Positions 26,517-36,101 of a stretch of DNA of 57,289 nucleotides are shown in pieces. The stretch comes from Pseudomonas nabeulensis (GTDB taxonomy: Bacteria; Pseudomonadota; Gammaproteobacteria; Pseudomonadales; Pseudomonadaceae), in NCBI RefSeq assembly GCF_004682045.1, contig NZ_QUZT01000045.1, forward strand, positions 1-57,289, written 5' to 3'. Every line of letters begins with the position of its first letter. Within the stretch, counting starts at the first letter, position 1. The position numbers and the translations under genes were made by a program. The notes under the pieces were generated by a model that was given only the letters and a program-made list of their open reading frames with translations, searched no databases and had not been told where the DNA came from.

Positions 26517-27383
26517 TCAGCGACCGAGATAGACCTCGATCACCCGCTCATTGTCCTGCACCTGCTCCAGCGATCCTTCGGCCAGCACGCTGCCCTGGTG
26601 CAATACCGTCACATGGTCGGCAATCGAACCGACAAAACCCATGTCGTGCTCCACCACCATCAGCGAGTGCTTGCCCGCCAGGCGCTTGAACAGTTCGGCC
26701 GTGAATTCGGTTTCGGCATCGGTCATGCCCGCCACCGGTTCGTCCAGCAGCAACAGTTGTGGGTCTTGCATCAGCAACATGCCGATTTCCAGGAACTGCT
26801 TCTGGCCGTGGGACAGCAGCCCGGCCGGGCGCTGCAACGAAGCGGTCAGGCGGATGGTGTCGAGCACTTCATCGATACGGTCTTTCTGCTCGCCGCTCAG
26901 GCGTGCGCGCAGGCTGGCCCAGACGGATTTGTCAGTCTTCTGCGCCAGTTCCAGGTTCTCGAACACGCTCAGCGCTTCGAACACCGTGGGTTTCTGGAAC
27001 TTGCGGCCAATGCCGGCCTGGGCGATCTGCACTTCGCTCATGCCGGTCAAATCAAGGTTTTCTCCAAACCAGGCGGTGCCGTGGCTGGGTCGGGTCTTGC
27101 CGGTGATCACGTCCATCAGCGTGGTCTTGCCTGCGCCGTTGGGGCCGATGATGCAGCGCAGTTCGCCGACGCCGATGTACAGGTTCAAGTCGTTCAGCGC
27201 CTTGAAACCGTCGAAGCTCACGCTGATGTCTTCCAGGCTCAGGATGGTGCCGTGGCGGGTATTCAGGCCCTTGCCTGCGGCCTGGCCAAGACCGATAGCA
27301 TCACGGCCGCTACCGCCATCGAGGATCGGTTCAAGCATGAATTCGGCGGCGGCACCGGCAGCGCGCATCTCGAGATACCTCAT
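26517..27383 (-). CDS. urtD: urea ABC transporter ATP-binding protein UrtD
   Basis: The 288-residue LivG-like ATPase has Walker A GPNGAGKTT, the Q-loop region FQKPTVFEALSVFENL, signature LLSHGQKQ, Walker B LLLLDEPVAGM and the H-loop VVEHDMGFV. The first ~45 residues before SLEDISVSFDGFKALN are an unusual linker-like extension, but the ATG overlaps the urtC stop (ATGA), supporting this start. It works with UrtE on the UrtBC channel. Confidence 0.95.
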   Translation of the reverse strand: MRYLEMRAAGAAAEFMLEPILDGGSGRDAIGLGQAAGKGLNTRHGTILSLEDISVSFDGFKALNDLNLYIGVGELRCIIGPNGAGKTTLMDVITGKTRPSHGTAWFGENLDLTGMSEVQIAQAGIGRKFQKPTVFEALSVFENLELAQKTDKSVWASLRARLSGEQKDRIDEVLDTIRLTASLQRPAGLLSHGQKQFLEIGMLLMQDPQLLLLDEPVAGMTDAETEFTAELFKRLAGKHSLMVVEHDMGFVGSIADHVTVLHQGSVLAEGSLEQVQDNERVIEVYLGR

Positions 27384-28459
27384 GATTCACCTCGTTTTTT
27401 CAGCAGGCCGATCACACCCTTGGGCAGGTACAAGGTGACGATGATGAACAGCGCCCCCAGGCAGAACAGCCAGTATTCGGGGAAGGCCACGGTGAACCAG
27501 CTCTTCATGCCGTTGACCACGCCAGCGCCGAGCAGCGGGCCGATCAAGGTTCCACGCCCGCCGAGGGCGACCCACACAGCCGCTTCGATGGAGTTGGTCG
27601 GCGACATTTCGCTGGGGTTGATGATGCCCACCTGCGGCACATACAGCGCCCCGGCCAGGCCGCACAGCACGGCGCTCAACACCCATACGAACAGCTTGAA
27701 ACCGCGTGGGTCATAGCCGCAGAACATCAGGCGGTTTTCCGCGTCACGCAAGGCGGTCAACACCCGGCCAAACTTGCTCTGGGCCAGGCGCCAACCGATA
27801 AACAAGCTGACCACCAGCAACAGCACCGTTGCGATAAACAGCACCGCCCGCGTGCCCGGTTCGGTAATGCCGAAGCCCAGGATGCTGCGGAAGTTAGTGA
27901 AGCCGTTATTACCGCCAAAACCGGTCTCGTTACGAAAGAACAACAACATCCCGGCAAAGGTCAGCGCCTGGGTCATGATCGAGAAGTACACACCCTTGAT
28001 CCGCGAGCGGAAGGCGAAGAAGCCAAACACCAGCGCCAGCAAACCCGGCGCCAACACCACCAGGCACATGGCCCAGAGGAAGTGCTCGGTGCCGACCCAA
28101 TACCAGGGCAATTCGGTCCACGACAAAAACGTCATGAACGCCGGCAACTCATCCCCGGACGCCTGGCGCATCAGGTACATGCCCATTGCGTAACCGCCGA
28201 GGGCAAAGAACAGGCCGTGGCCGAGGGACAGCATCCCCGCGTAACCCCACACCAGGTCCAGCGCCAGGGCGACGATGGCGTAGCAGAGGATCTTGCCCAC
28301 CAGCGTCAGCGTATAGGCCGACACATGCAGCGGGTTCTCCGGCGACAACAGTGAAAGCAGTGGCAGCGTGAGCAGCAGGATCAGGATCACCGCGCCGACC
28401 GCAATCGTCACCTTGGGGCCGGCCTTTTGTGTGGCCGTGAGCATCAATGGCTGGTTCAT
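27380..28459 (-). CDS. urtC: urea ABC transporter permease UrtC
   Basis: The 359-residue LivM-type permease has about nine to ten hydrophobic segments, beginning ITIAVGAVILILLLTLPLL. Typical features include YALVALALDLVWGYAGMLSLGHGLFFALGGYAMG-like segments and the EAA-type loop ALGGRGTLIGPLLGAGVV. Its ATG shares one base with the urtB stop (TGATG), and its own stop overlaps urtD, so urtBCD are translationally linked. Confidence 0.95.
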   Translation of the reverse strand: MNQPLMLTATQKAGPKVTIAVGAVILILLLTLPLLSLLSPENPLHVSAYTLTLVGKILCYAIVALALDLVWGYAGMLSLGHGLFFALGGYAMGMYLMRQASGDELPAFMTFLSWTELPWYWVGTEHFLWAMCLVVLAPGLLALVFGFFAFRSRIKGVYFSIMTQALTFAGMLLFFRNETGFGGNNGFTNFRSILGFGITEPGTRAVLFIATVLLLVVSLFIGWRLAQSKFGRVLTALRDAENRLMFCGYDPRGFKLFVWVLSAVLCGLAGALYVPQVGIINPSEMSPTNSIEAAVWVALGGRGTLIGPLLGAGVVNGMKSWFTVAFPEYWLFCLGALFIIVTLYLPKGVIGLLKKRGES

Positions 28460-29961
28460 CAGTCGATCACCCGTCCTTTCAGTGCGAAGAGTCCTTGCGG
28501 GCGTTTCTGGATAAACAGAATGATCAGCGCAAGGATCAGGATCTTGCCGAGCACGGCGCCGATCTGCGGTTCCAGGATCTTGTTGGCGATGCCCAGGCCA
28601 AACGCGGCCATGACGCTACCGGCCAACTGGCCGACGCCGCCGAGTACCACCACCAGGAACGAATCGATGATGTAGCTCTGGCCCAGGTCAGGGCCGACGT
28701 TGCCGATCTGGCTCAAGGCGACACCGCCCAAACCGGCGATACCGGAGCCGAGGCCAAACGCGAGCATGTCCACCCGCCCGGTGGGCACGCCGCAGCAGGC
28801 CGCCATGTTGCGGTTCTGGGTGACGGCGCGCACGTTGAGGCCAAGGCGCGTCTTGTTCAGCAGCAGCCAGGTCAGCACCACCACACACAGCGCGAAGGCG
28901 ATGATCACGATGCGGTTGTACGGCAGCACCAGGTTGGGCAGCACTTGAATGCCGCCTGACAACCAGGCGGGGTTGGACACTTCGACGTTCTGCGCACCGA
29001 ACACCAGGCGCACCAGCTGGATCAGCATCAGGCTGATGCCCCAGGTGGCCAGCAGGGTTTCCAGTGGACGGCCATAGAGGTGGCGAATCACCGTACGTTC
29101 CAGCGCCATGCCGATGGCGGCGGTGACGAAAAACGCCACCGGCAACGCGATCAACGGGTAGAACTCAATGGCCTGCGGCACGTAGCGCTGCATCATCAAT
29201 TGCACCACGTAGGTCGAGTACGCGCCGAGCATCAGCATCTCGCCGTGGGCCATGTTGATCACGCCGAGCAGGCCGAACGTGATCGCCAAACCCAGGGCCG
29301 CCAGCAGCAGGATCGAGCCGAGGGACATACCGCTGAAGGCTTGGCCAAGGACTTCGCCGAGCATCAGTTTGCGTTTGACCTGTGCCAGGCTGGTCTCCGC
29401 GGCGGTGTGCACCGCGGCATCGGTTTCCACGCCGGGGGCGAGCAAGGCTTCCAGGCGCGTGCGGGCCAGCGGGTCGCCGGTGCCGCCGAGCAAGCGCACG
29501 GCGGCGAGGCGCACTGACGGGTCGGGGTCGACCAGTTGCAGGTTGGCCAGCGCAAGGCTCAACGCTGTATGCACGTCTTCGTTGGTCTCACTGGCGACTT
29601 GCTGGTCGAGGAATTTGAGCTGCGCCGGTTGTGCGCTTTTTTGCAGGGTCACCGCTGCGGCCAAACGCACCTTGGGGTCGGCGGCGAGCAGTTGCTGGCT
29701 GGCTTGTGCATTGTCGATCAGGCTGCGCAGGCGGTTGTTCAGGCGAACCGTCTTGGTTTCACCGTTTAGCGTGAGCTGGCCTTGTTGCAGGGCGTCCACC
29801 AACTCGATGCGTGCCGGGTCGGGCTGGGCGGCCCAGTCTTGCAGGAGTTTGGCTTGCTGGCTGGGGTTGGCGGACAGGAAGTCTTCGGCGTCGCTGGCGT
29901 GTGCTGCAAAAGGCAGCAACAACAGGGCGGCGAGGATGAAGCGATGGAGGGCAGTAGGCAT
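28459..29961 (-). CDS. urtB: urea ABC transporter permease UrtB
   Basis: The 500-residue LivH-type permease carries a signal-like start (MPTALHRFILAALLLLPFAAHA) and an N-terminal periplasmic region of ~180 residues with HEAT-like helical repeats (for example DPSVRLAAVRLLGG and ARTRLEALLAPG). This extension distinguishes UrtB from LivH. The membrane part starts near residue 200 (MSLGSILLLAALGLAITFGLLG) and includes the cytoplasmic loop VVLGGVGQLAGSVMAAF. It follows urtA after 130 bases that hold a REPIN. Confidence 0.95.
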   Translation of the reverse strand: MPTALHRFILAALLLLPFAAHASDAEDFLSANPSQQAKLLQDWAAQPDPARIELVDALQQGQLTLNGETKTVRLNNRLRSLIDNAQASQQLLAADPKVRLAAAVTLQKSAQPAQLKFLDQQVASETNEDVHTALSLALANLQLVDPDPSVRLAAVRLLGGTGDPLARTRLEALLAPGVETDAAVHTAAETSLAQVKRKLMLGEVLGQAFSGMSLGSILLLAALGLAITFGLLGVINMAHGEMLMLGAYSTYVVQLMMQRYVPQAIEFYPLIALPVAFFVTAAIGMALERTVIRHLYGRPLETLLATWGISLMLIQLVRLVFGAQNVEVSNPAWLSGGIQVLPNLVLPYNRIVIIAFALCVVVLTWLLLNKTRLGLNVRAVTQNRNMAACCGVPTGRVDMLAFGLGSGIAGLGGVALSQIGNVGPDLGQSYIIDSFLVVVLGGVGQLAGSVMAAFGLGIANKILEPQIGAVLGKILILALIILFIQKRPQGLFALKGRVID

Positions 29962-29996
29962 AACAAAATGTCCTGATCATGCGCGGACTGGCTTTC

Positions 29997-30085
29997 TGTG
30001 GGAGGGGGCTTGCCCCCGATGGCGGTGGATCAGTGACAGGTGTTTTGCCTGACACACTGCTATCGGGGGCAAGCCCCCTCCCACA
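29997..30085. repeat. REPIN between urtA and urtB
   Basis: Plus core GGGAGGGGGCTTGCCCCC from 29997 and its inverse ending at 30085, with complementary spacer arms (GGATCAGTGACAGG / CCTGACACACTG). It sits directly after urtA, where it could protect the abundant binding-protein mRNA from 3' decay. Confidence 0.9.
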
Positions 30086-30091
30086 GGGGTC

Positions 30092-31357
30092 TTAGTTGCT
30101 CTTGACGGCGTGGTCAGGCTTTTTGTCATTACCCGGAATGTACGGGCTCCACGGCTGGGCACGGATCGGCTCTTCGGTCTGCCACACCACCGAGAACTGC
30201 CCATCGGCCTGGATCTCGCCGATCATTACCGGTTTGTGCAGGTGGTGGTTGGTCTTGTCCATGGTCAGGGTGAAGCCCGACGGCGCGGCAAACGTCTGCC
30301 CGGCCAGCGCTTCACGCACTTTGTCGACGTCGGTGGACTTGGCTTTCTCGGCCGCTTGCGCCCACATATGGATGCCCACGTAGGTGGCTTCCATCGGGTC
30401 GTTGGTCACGGCTTTGTCGGCGCCTGGCAGGTTGTGTTTCTGGGCGTAGGCTTTCCAGTCGGCGACGAACTTCTTGTTCACCGGGTTCTCCACCGACTGG
30501 AAGTAGTTCCACGCGGCGAGGTTGCCCACCAACGGCTTGGTGTCGATGCCGCGCAGTTCTTCTTCGCCCACGGAGAACGCCACCACCGGTACGTCGGTCG
30601 CTTTCAAGCCCTGGTTGGCCAGCTCCTTGTAGAACGGCACGTTGGAGTCGCCGTTCACGGTGGAGATCACTGCCGTCTTGCCGCCGGCGGAAAACTTCTT
30701 GATGTTGGCGACGATGGTCTGGTAATCGGCGTGGCCGAACGGGGTGTAGACCTCTTCGATATCCTTATCGGCTACGCCCTTGGAATGCAGGAACGAACGC
30801 AGGATCTTGTTGGTGGTGCGCGGATACACGTAGTCGGTGCCCAGCAGGAAGAAGCGCTTGGCCGCGCCACCTTCTTCGCTCATCAGGTATTCCACGGCAG
30901 GGATGGCCTGCTGGTTCGGCGCCGCACCGGTGTAGAACACGTTGGGCGACATTTCTTCACCTTCGTATTGCACCGGGTAGAACAGCAGGCCGTTGAGTTC
31001 TTCGAATACCGGCAAAACGGATTTGCGCGACACCGACGTCCAGCAGCCAAACACCACGGCCACCTTGTCCTGGGTCAGCAGCTGGCGGCCTTTCTCGGCG
31101 AACAGCGGCCAGTTGGACGCGGGGTCGACAACCACCGGTTCGAGCATCTTGCCGTTCACGCCGCCCTTGGCGTTGATCTCGTCGATGGTCATCAGCGCCA
31201 TGTCTTTCAGCGATGTTTCAGAGATGGCCATGGTGCCGGACAGCGAGTGCAGGATGCCGACCTTGATGGTCTCGGCGGCCTGGATCGTCCAGGTCATGCC
31301 CATGGCGGCAATGGATGCCGAAAGAGTGAAAGCCTTGATCAAGCTGCGACGCTTCAT
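30092..31357 (-). CDS. urtA: urea ABC transporter substrate-binding protein UrtA
   Basis: I chose ATG 31357, giving 421 residues with an export signal (MKRRSLIKAFTLSASIAAMG ... QAAE). The twin arginine resembles a Tat signal, but a Sec route cannot be excluded. The mature protein has the Leu/Ile/Val-binding-protein fold and UrtA patterns such as KVGILHSLSGTMAISE, FGCWTSVSRKSVLPVFEE, LFYPVQYEGEE and TDYVYPRTTN. It binds urea in the periplasm and delivers it to UrtBC. GGAG lies upstream of the ATG. It heads the urt operon behind a sigma-54 promoter. Confidence 0.96.
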   Translation of the reverse strand: MKRRSLIKAFTLSASIAAMGMTWTIQAAETIKVGILHSLSGTMAISETSLKDMALMTIDEINAKGGVNGKMLEPVVVDPASNWPLFAEKGRQLLTQDKVAVVFGCWTSVSRKSVLPVFEELNGLLFYPVQYEGEEMSPNVFYTGAAPNQQAIPAVEYLMSEEGGAAKRFFLLGTDYVYPRTTNKILRSFLHSKGVADKDIEEVYTPFGHADYQTIVANIKKFSAGGKTAVISTVNGDSNVPFYKELANQGLKATDVPVVAFSVGEEELRGIDTKPLVGNLAAWNYFQSVENPVNKKFVADWKAYAQKHNLPGADKAVTNDPMEATYVGIHMWAQAAEKAKSTDVDKVREALAGQTFAAPSGFTLTMDKTNHHLHKPVMIGEIQADGQFSVVWQTEEPIRAQPWSPYIPGNDKKPDHAVKSN

Positions 31358-31408
31358 GGTGCGATCTCCGAGAACCCGAGTGGTGTTGTTGGACAGATAC
31401 CAGGGCGA

Positions 31409-31425
31409 TTGCAAGGGCTGTGCCT
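31409..31425 (-). promoter_or_regulatory. sigma-54 promoter of urt operon
   Basis: Minus-strand AGGCACAGCCCTTGCAA shows -24 GG and -12 GC at the right spacing, ending about 52 bases before the urtA ATG. It differs from the ureD element at one position. Confidence 0.88.
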
Positions 31426-31520
31426 GCTTTGCGCAGGCCCTGTTTCAGGGCGTTCGGCGGTGTTTGGTGCAGTCTTGCCGCACCGAATCGGCGCCCGGTT
31501 CGGGGCGTGGTGCAGGCGGG

Positions 31521-31535
31521 GCACTGTCTTGGTGC
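31521..31535. promoter_or_regulatory. NtrC-type binding site upstream of urtA promoter
   Basis: GCACTGTCTTGGTGC matches GCAC-N7-GTGC and is centred about 130 bases upstream of the predicted start point. It is also about 85 bases upstream of the divergent giant gene at 31617. Confidence 0.78.
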
Positions 31536-31616
31536 GCAGGCTAATTATCTAACGCCAGCGGCACTGTGACGTGTTCAGGATGGGGTACTTTTGAATCCTG
31601 CCTCCAAGGTGTTCCC

Positions 31617-34600
31617 ATGAGTGTCTCCCAAGGCCATGCGCGGCTCGGCCCGCTGAGCCCGCCCTTTATCAGCGCCGATGATGCGGCGCGCTACGTTCAC
31701 GAACGCATCGACAATCGGCGTGACAAGGAGTACGGCAGCGTGATTCTGCAGCGTCTCGCCGATCAGTTGTACGTGGCAACCGAACCGGTCGCGGGCCGCA
31801 GTGCGACGTTTGACTACACTCTGTTGCTCGACCGCGAAAGTGCCAATGGCGAATTTCTCCAGCCACCGGGCTACATCCTTGTCGCCAGCCTGCATTCCCA
31901 TCCCGATACGCTGGTCAGCACGCAACAGCTCAACCCGAAATGGTCTGTGCAGCAAGTCAAAACGTTCATGAGTTTCTATTCCGAGCCAGACATCCTGTTC
32001 AACCACCGCGAGCGGTTGACGTTGCCTTATGCCTATTTGTCAGGACCGGACGGCGCACTGCTGCGCTACAAGAGCAGCGCGTCGGAGGCTGCGCAGCAGT
32101 ATGTTCGCTGGTTGGCAGAGGCTGGAGCATGGACCTCACCTCATGCGCATGATGGGACCCTGGAAGGCGCCTACAAAAAACTGGCGTCGGTGGGGACGTT
32201 GCGTTTCGTGGAGTCCAGCCCGTCGTGGGGGGGCTCTGTGGGCGATGTGCCTACGGATTGGCAACCGTATAAACCGTTTACTGCGCCAGCCCTTCCATTG
32301 GCCTGCGGTCCGGTATTCACGACTCGCGAGCAGGCGCTGACCCACGCCTGGGCGAAAATCCAGCGGCGCCCGACGCTGCGCCAACAGGTTTTGATCCTGC
32401 AAGATGCAAGGGCGGCGGGTTACATTCCCTCTGAACCGTTGTTGATCACGCCTGGGAATGAGCGCCTTCGTCTTTTGCCGGATGGCTTCCATGTCCACGG
32501 TATCTACATCCATTCCCGCCCGCTGCCCGGCCAATACCCCGACCTTGAGGCCTGGCTGTACAAGAACTTCATCAGCCCGCGGGAGCTGGCGCAACACATT
32601 GCGCGGTTCCGCGGCTACGCCAACGATTCGCCATCGACCCTGGGTGCTTCACTGTTTATCCGCATGCGTGACGAAGCCATCCTGCGCTACCGTTTTTCCG
32701 GTTCGCCCGAGGAGTCACGGCTGCTGGCTCAAGAGTCGGACTTGCAGGCGCAGTTGCACAACGGTGGTCTGCTGACCCGTGCATTTGTCTTGCAAGTGGC
32801 GAACGCGGCCGAGTTGAGCGTCGAGAAAACCAGCCGCCTGTGGGACCGCCCTGGTGTAGTGGATGCCCTGTGGCGACCCTATGCAAATCTCGCTCTGCCG
32901 CCCTTGAGTCGGGCCTTCCTGACGGCCGACGATGCCGCGCGGCATGCCCACGCCAGCATCGGTGGGCGGCGCGATCAACGCTTCGCCGGCTTGGTCCTGC
33001 AACGTACAGACGGCCGCTATGTGATCACCGAGCCAGCGCCTGTCAGTCAGAATCCGTTCGCCTTTGAGGGTGGCTACCCGAAAGACCGCCAGGGCGTGCC
33101 GATCATTGTGTCGCAGGGGCATCGCCTCATCGCGCGTTATGCCTCGTGCGTGGCGTTGTCGATGCAGGCTGACGCAGGCTCGTGGGCACATCAGGAGCAG
33201 GAGCTGAATGGCCAGATGTTTACGCCCGGGGACGTCGGCGCCATTCATCAATCCGGCCTGCCGGCCTATCTGTCCGGCACCCCGGAGAGCCTGATTGTCT
33301 ATCAGTCGGGCAGCACCGCCAGTGATCCAAAGGGAACACCCTCTGAGCGGGTCAGGACGTTGGCTGAAACCGGCACCCTGCGCGTGTTGACCGTCACCGC
33401 GTTGTGGGGGCCGGCAGAAAAGCTTGAGAACGACTGGGCGCCTTTTGTTCGGGTATTCGAGTTTCAACGGCCAGACGAACTGAGCTACGGCGCACTCTTC
33501 GAAAGCGCCGATGCTGCTGCCCTGGACCTGCATCGCAGGCAACCGCTGCGCGCGCACCTGCGTTATGCCTATCTGTACTTCGCGTTCATTTTCAAGCACC
33601 AGACCACAGAGACCTATGTCGCCAGCGAGTTGATCCCCGCGACGCAGAAAACCCCATTGCTTTCCCTGCCCGGTGTCTCCAGCAATGCGGTGCCCGAAGG
33701 GTTCGCGTGTTGTGGGGTTTTTTATGCGCGGCAGTGGGCGGGCAGCGGTTCGCTGAATTGGCTCGAACGCTTTTTTATCGTGCCCGATGACTTGAGCATT
33801 GCCATCACCCAGAGCCGCGATGACACGCCCGTTTCGACCAACGGTGCAATGATCTACATCGCTCCGCCCGAGGGTGCCTTGTTGAGGTACAGGTCACCGT
33901 CCACTCAAGCGTTGTTTGAGGCGCAAAGCACGGGCGAAACCTACGAGGACATCCTGGCCAAGCTGAGTTACGGTACGTTGACGCCCTTAAAGTTCGTGCG
34001 ACAGGTCGCCGAAGGAGGCGACCTGCGGGTGCTGCGCGAAAGCCCCTGTTGGGACCGCATCGGCAAGGTGTCAGGGCAGTGGGAGCCTTACGCCCACCTC
34101 CAGCGGCGGCGCCTGGGCCCGGCCTTTCTAACGATGGATGATGCCGCCCGCTATGTGCGCGGCCGCGTGCCGGTGGATCGGGCGGCCCATTATGGGGGCG
34201 TCATTCTGCGCCGCGATGATGGTTGGTTTACCGCTACCGAACCGGTGCTGGTGCCCGATGAAGTGTTCGATACCCCCTGGGTGTTTCCCGATGAGCTGGT
34301 GAGCCGGGGGCTCTATCCTGTAAGGATGTCGGTGGTCGCCAGCTATCACTCAAGGCTCGCGCTGCCCGCGCCGTTTTTGCTGACGCCGACGCAAGCGACG
34401 GTGTACGCCAACATGGTTTCCACCAGGGTGCTGGCCCAAGCCATCGGTGCAACCGACGAGCGCCTGACGTACTACGTCCTGGGGCCGGACGGTTCGCTGA
34501 TCAGTTTGTTGGCGACGCCTCGGGTGAAGTATCCACCGGTCACTTCGCAAGACCTGGTGACCCGTCCGCGTAACCGGCATGACTGGCGTTTCGGTAACCT

Positions 34601-36020
34601 CCAACAACGCTTGAGCGGGGGAACGCTTACCCCGGCGGAATACGTCAACCGCGTGGCCACAAGTTTCACCTTGCGGGTGGTGGAAGGCAGTGCGATGTGG
34701 GGCGCGCGGGGCCCGGTTTCCAACTGGCGCCCGTTTGCACCGACGACGGCGACCCAGGCTGAATACGACCCGGCGTGCAGCCCGCTCTGCACGCGGCCGG
34801 ACGACGCTGCGCGTTACGTTCATCAGCAGGTGACGCTGCGTTCCGAGCTCAGCTTCGGGTACCTGCTCAAATCCCTGCAAAACGGTCACTGTGTGGCGAC
34901 ATTGCCTGTGGCCGCGGCGGGCCTGGGGTTTGGTCATCGCCGAGTGTTCAGCGATGCCGGTTATCCTCATCGCTATGACATGGCCGGGCTGTATATGTGC
35001 ATCCCCCTGGGTGGAGAGTTCTACCCTGCAGGGCGAATGCAGGCCGGTGACGAGATTTTCAACGGGTTGTTTTCCCCGCGTGACCTCAAGGCGGCACTGG
35101 CCGTGGTTCATGCTACTCAGGCGCGTGCAAGCCTGCCGTTGTACCTGTCGTGTGCCGACGGTGCACTGCTCAAGTTTGAAGTGCGGGATGCACGTTTTGC
35201 TCAGTACAGCGACCTTCTCAACCTGCGTAATCGGTTGTTGAGTCCACGTGATTTCATTCGGCGCATGGCTGCGGCGGGCGACCTTGACATCCTTCAGTCC
35301 AGCACGAATTGGCCAGGGTTGGGGCGGGTAGGCAGCCAATGGCAACCCGGGCGCTCAATGGCCACGTTGGCTGCCCCTCAATGGGCGTTGGGACCGATCC
35401 ACGCCCATTGCGACGATGCGGCGCATTACGCCCACCACCTGATCGGCGCCTTTTCCGGCAAGCAGTACCTGGGCGCGCTATTGGAAAACCCGACCGCCAG
35501 CACCTGTCTTCCCGTGCTGCCGGTGGAAGACCAGGGGTTCCCTTCTGCAATCGCCGAGCCCCTGCAGCAAGGCGCCTGGCCGAAGGGCTATCGCTTGATC
35601 GCTGCGCATACGGTGTTCCATGCCGGGCTCGACCAGCCGCCAAGTGCTGCCGAGCTTTCATTCCGGCAGTACTTTGTGTCCTGGCGGGAGCTGGGGTATT
35701 ACGTGCACAACCTGAAGGCCAAGGGGCTGTTGATCAGCGGTTTTTACCTTTCTACCCGTGACGGTGCGTTGCTCAGCTACGTGCCGCAGTTCAGCAACGA
35801 GGAATACAACCTGTTGGACAGTGCCCTCAAATGGTCGCCCTCCACCGGCTATACACACCTTGCACCCGTGCCTTCCCGGGTGATCACCGAACTGGCGCGC
35901 ATCGGCGAACTGCGGGTGATTCACGCCGGGGTTTTTTGGCGACTGCGTGATCGGCTGGGGGCGAGCCTGCAGCAGTGGTTGAGCCCTTCATTTCCGCTTC
36001 CCGCGAAAGACGAGTTGTGA
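31617..36020 (+). CDS. giant tandem MPN/JAB (DUF4329-like) repeat protein, paralogue B, C-terminal KDEL
   Basis: I chose ATG 31617 (MSVSQGHARLGP); the upstream in-frame GTG would run through the urtA control region. The 1467-residue protein has seven modules of ~200-220 residues with the same pattern as paralogue A. DDA motifs lie at about 21, 438, 841, 1062 and 1266. Module 1 keeps the JAMM-like set: Glu38 in KEYGS, His93 and His95 in LHSHP, Ser122 and Asp125 in YSEPD. Module 5 has YHSR, so the second histidine is lost. It aligns with modules 1 and 4-9 of paralogue A, which has two extra modules. The last residues are PAKDEL, identical to the eukaryotic ER-retrieval tail. No signal peptide is seen. 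The role is unknown. Confidence 0.7.
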   Translation: MSVSQGHARLGPLSPPFISADDAARYVHERIDNRRDKEYGSVILQRLADQLYVATEPVAGRSATFDYTLLLDRESANGEFLQPPGYILVASLHSHPDTLVSTQQLNPKWSVQQVKTFMSFYSEPDILFNHRERLTLPYAYLSGPDGALLRYKSSASEAAQQYVRWLAEAGAWTSPHAHDGTLEGAYKKLASVGTLRFVESSPSWGGSVGDVPTDWQPYKPFTAPALPLACGPVFTTREQALTHAWAKIQRRPTLRQQVLILQDARAAGYIPSEPLLITPGNERLRLLPDGFHVHGIYIHSRPLPGQYPDLEAWLYKNFISPRELAQHIARFRGYANDSPSTLGASLFIRMRDEAILRYRFSGSPEESRLLAQESDLQAQLHNGGLLTRAFVLQVANAAELSVEKTSRLWDRPGVVDALWRPYANLALPPLSRAFLTADDAARHAHASIGGRRDQRFAGLVLQRTDGRYVITEPAPVSQNPFAFEGGYPKDRQGVPIIVSQGHRLIARYASCVALSMQADAGSWAHQEQELNGQMFTPGDVGAIHQSGLPAYLSGTPESLIVYQSGSTASDPKGTPSERVRTLAETGTLRVLTVTALWGPAEKLENDWAPFVRVFEFQRPDELSYGALFESADAAALDLHRRQPLRAHLRYAYLYFAFIFKHQTTETYVASELIPATQKTPLLSLPGVSSNAVPEGFACCGVFYARQWAGSGSLNWLERFFIVPDDLSIAITQSRDDTPVSTNGAMIYIAPPEGALLRYRSPSTQALFEAQSTGETYEDILAKLSYGTLTPLKFVRQVAEGGDLRVLRESPCWDRIGKVSGQWEPYAHLQRRRLGPAFLTMDDAARYVRGRVPVDRAAHYGGVILRRDDGWFTATEPVLVPDEVFDTPWVFPDELVSRGLYPVRMSVVASYHSRLALPAPFLLTPTQATVYANMVSTRVLAQAIGATDERLTYYVLGPDGSLISLLATPRVKYPPVTSQDLVTRPRNRHDWRFGNLQQRLSGGTLTPAEYVNRVATSFTLRVVEGSAMWGARGPVSNWRPFAPTTATQAEYDPACSPLCTRPDDAARYVHQQVTLRSELSFGYLLKSLQNGHCVATLPVAAAGLGFGHRRVFSDAGYPHRYDMAGLYMCIPLGGEFYPAGRMQAGDEIFNGLFSPRDLKAALAVVHATQARASLPLYLSCADGALLKFEVRDARFAQYSDLLNLRNRLLSPRDFIRRMAAAGDLDILQSSTNWPGLGRVGSQWQPGRSMATLAAPQWALGPIHAHCDDAAHYAHHLIGAFSGKQYLGALLENPTASTCLPVLPVEDQGFPSAIAEPLQQGAWPKGYRLIAAHTVFHAGLDQPPSAAELSFRQYFVSWRELGYYVHNLKAKGLLISGFYLSTRDGALLSYVPQFSNEEYNLLDSALKWSPSTGYTHLAPVPSRVITELARIGELRVIHAGVFWRLRDRLGASLQQWLSPSFPLPAKDEL

Positions 36021-36101
36021 CGTCGGCCTAACCATGTAACGCCAAAAGCAATCGCAGGTGGTCGAGCATGCGTTGAGTATTTTCCAAAGGAACACAGGGT
36101 C

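Noticed and set aside
26508..27716. 402-codon plus-strand frame over urtD and urtC
   Set aside because: It runs antisense across two overlapping, well-identified genes and has no motif.
30110..31552. 480-codon plus-strand frame over urtA
   Set aside because: It is antisense to urtA with composition typical of a mirrored high-GC gene and no motif.
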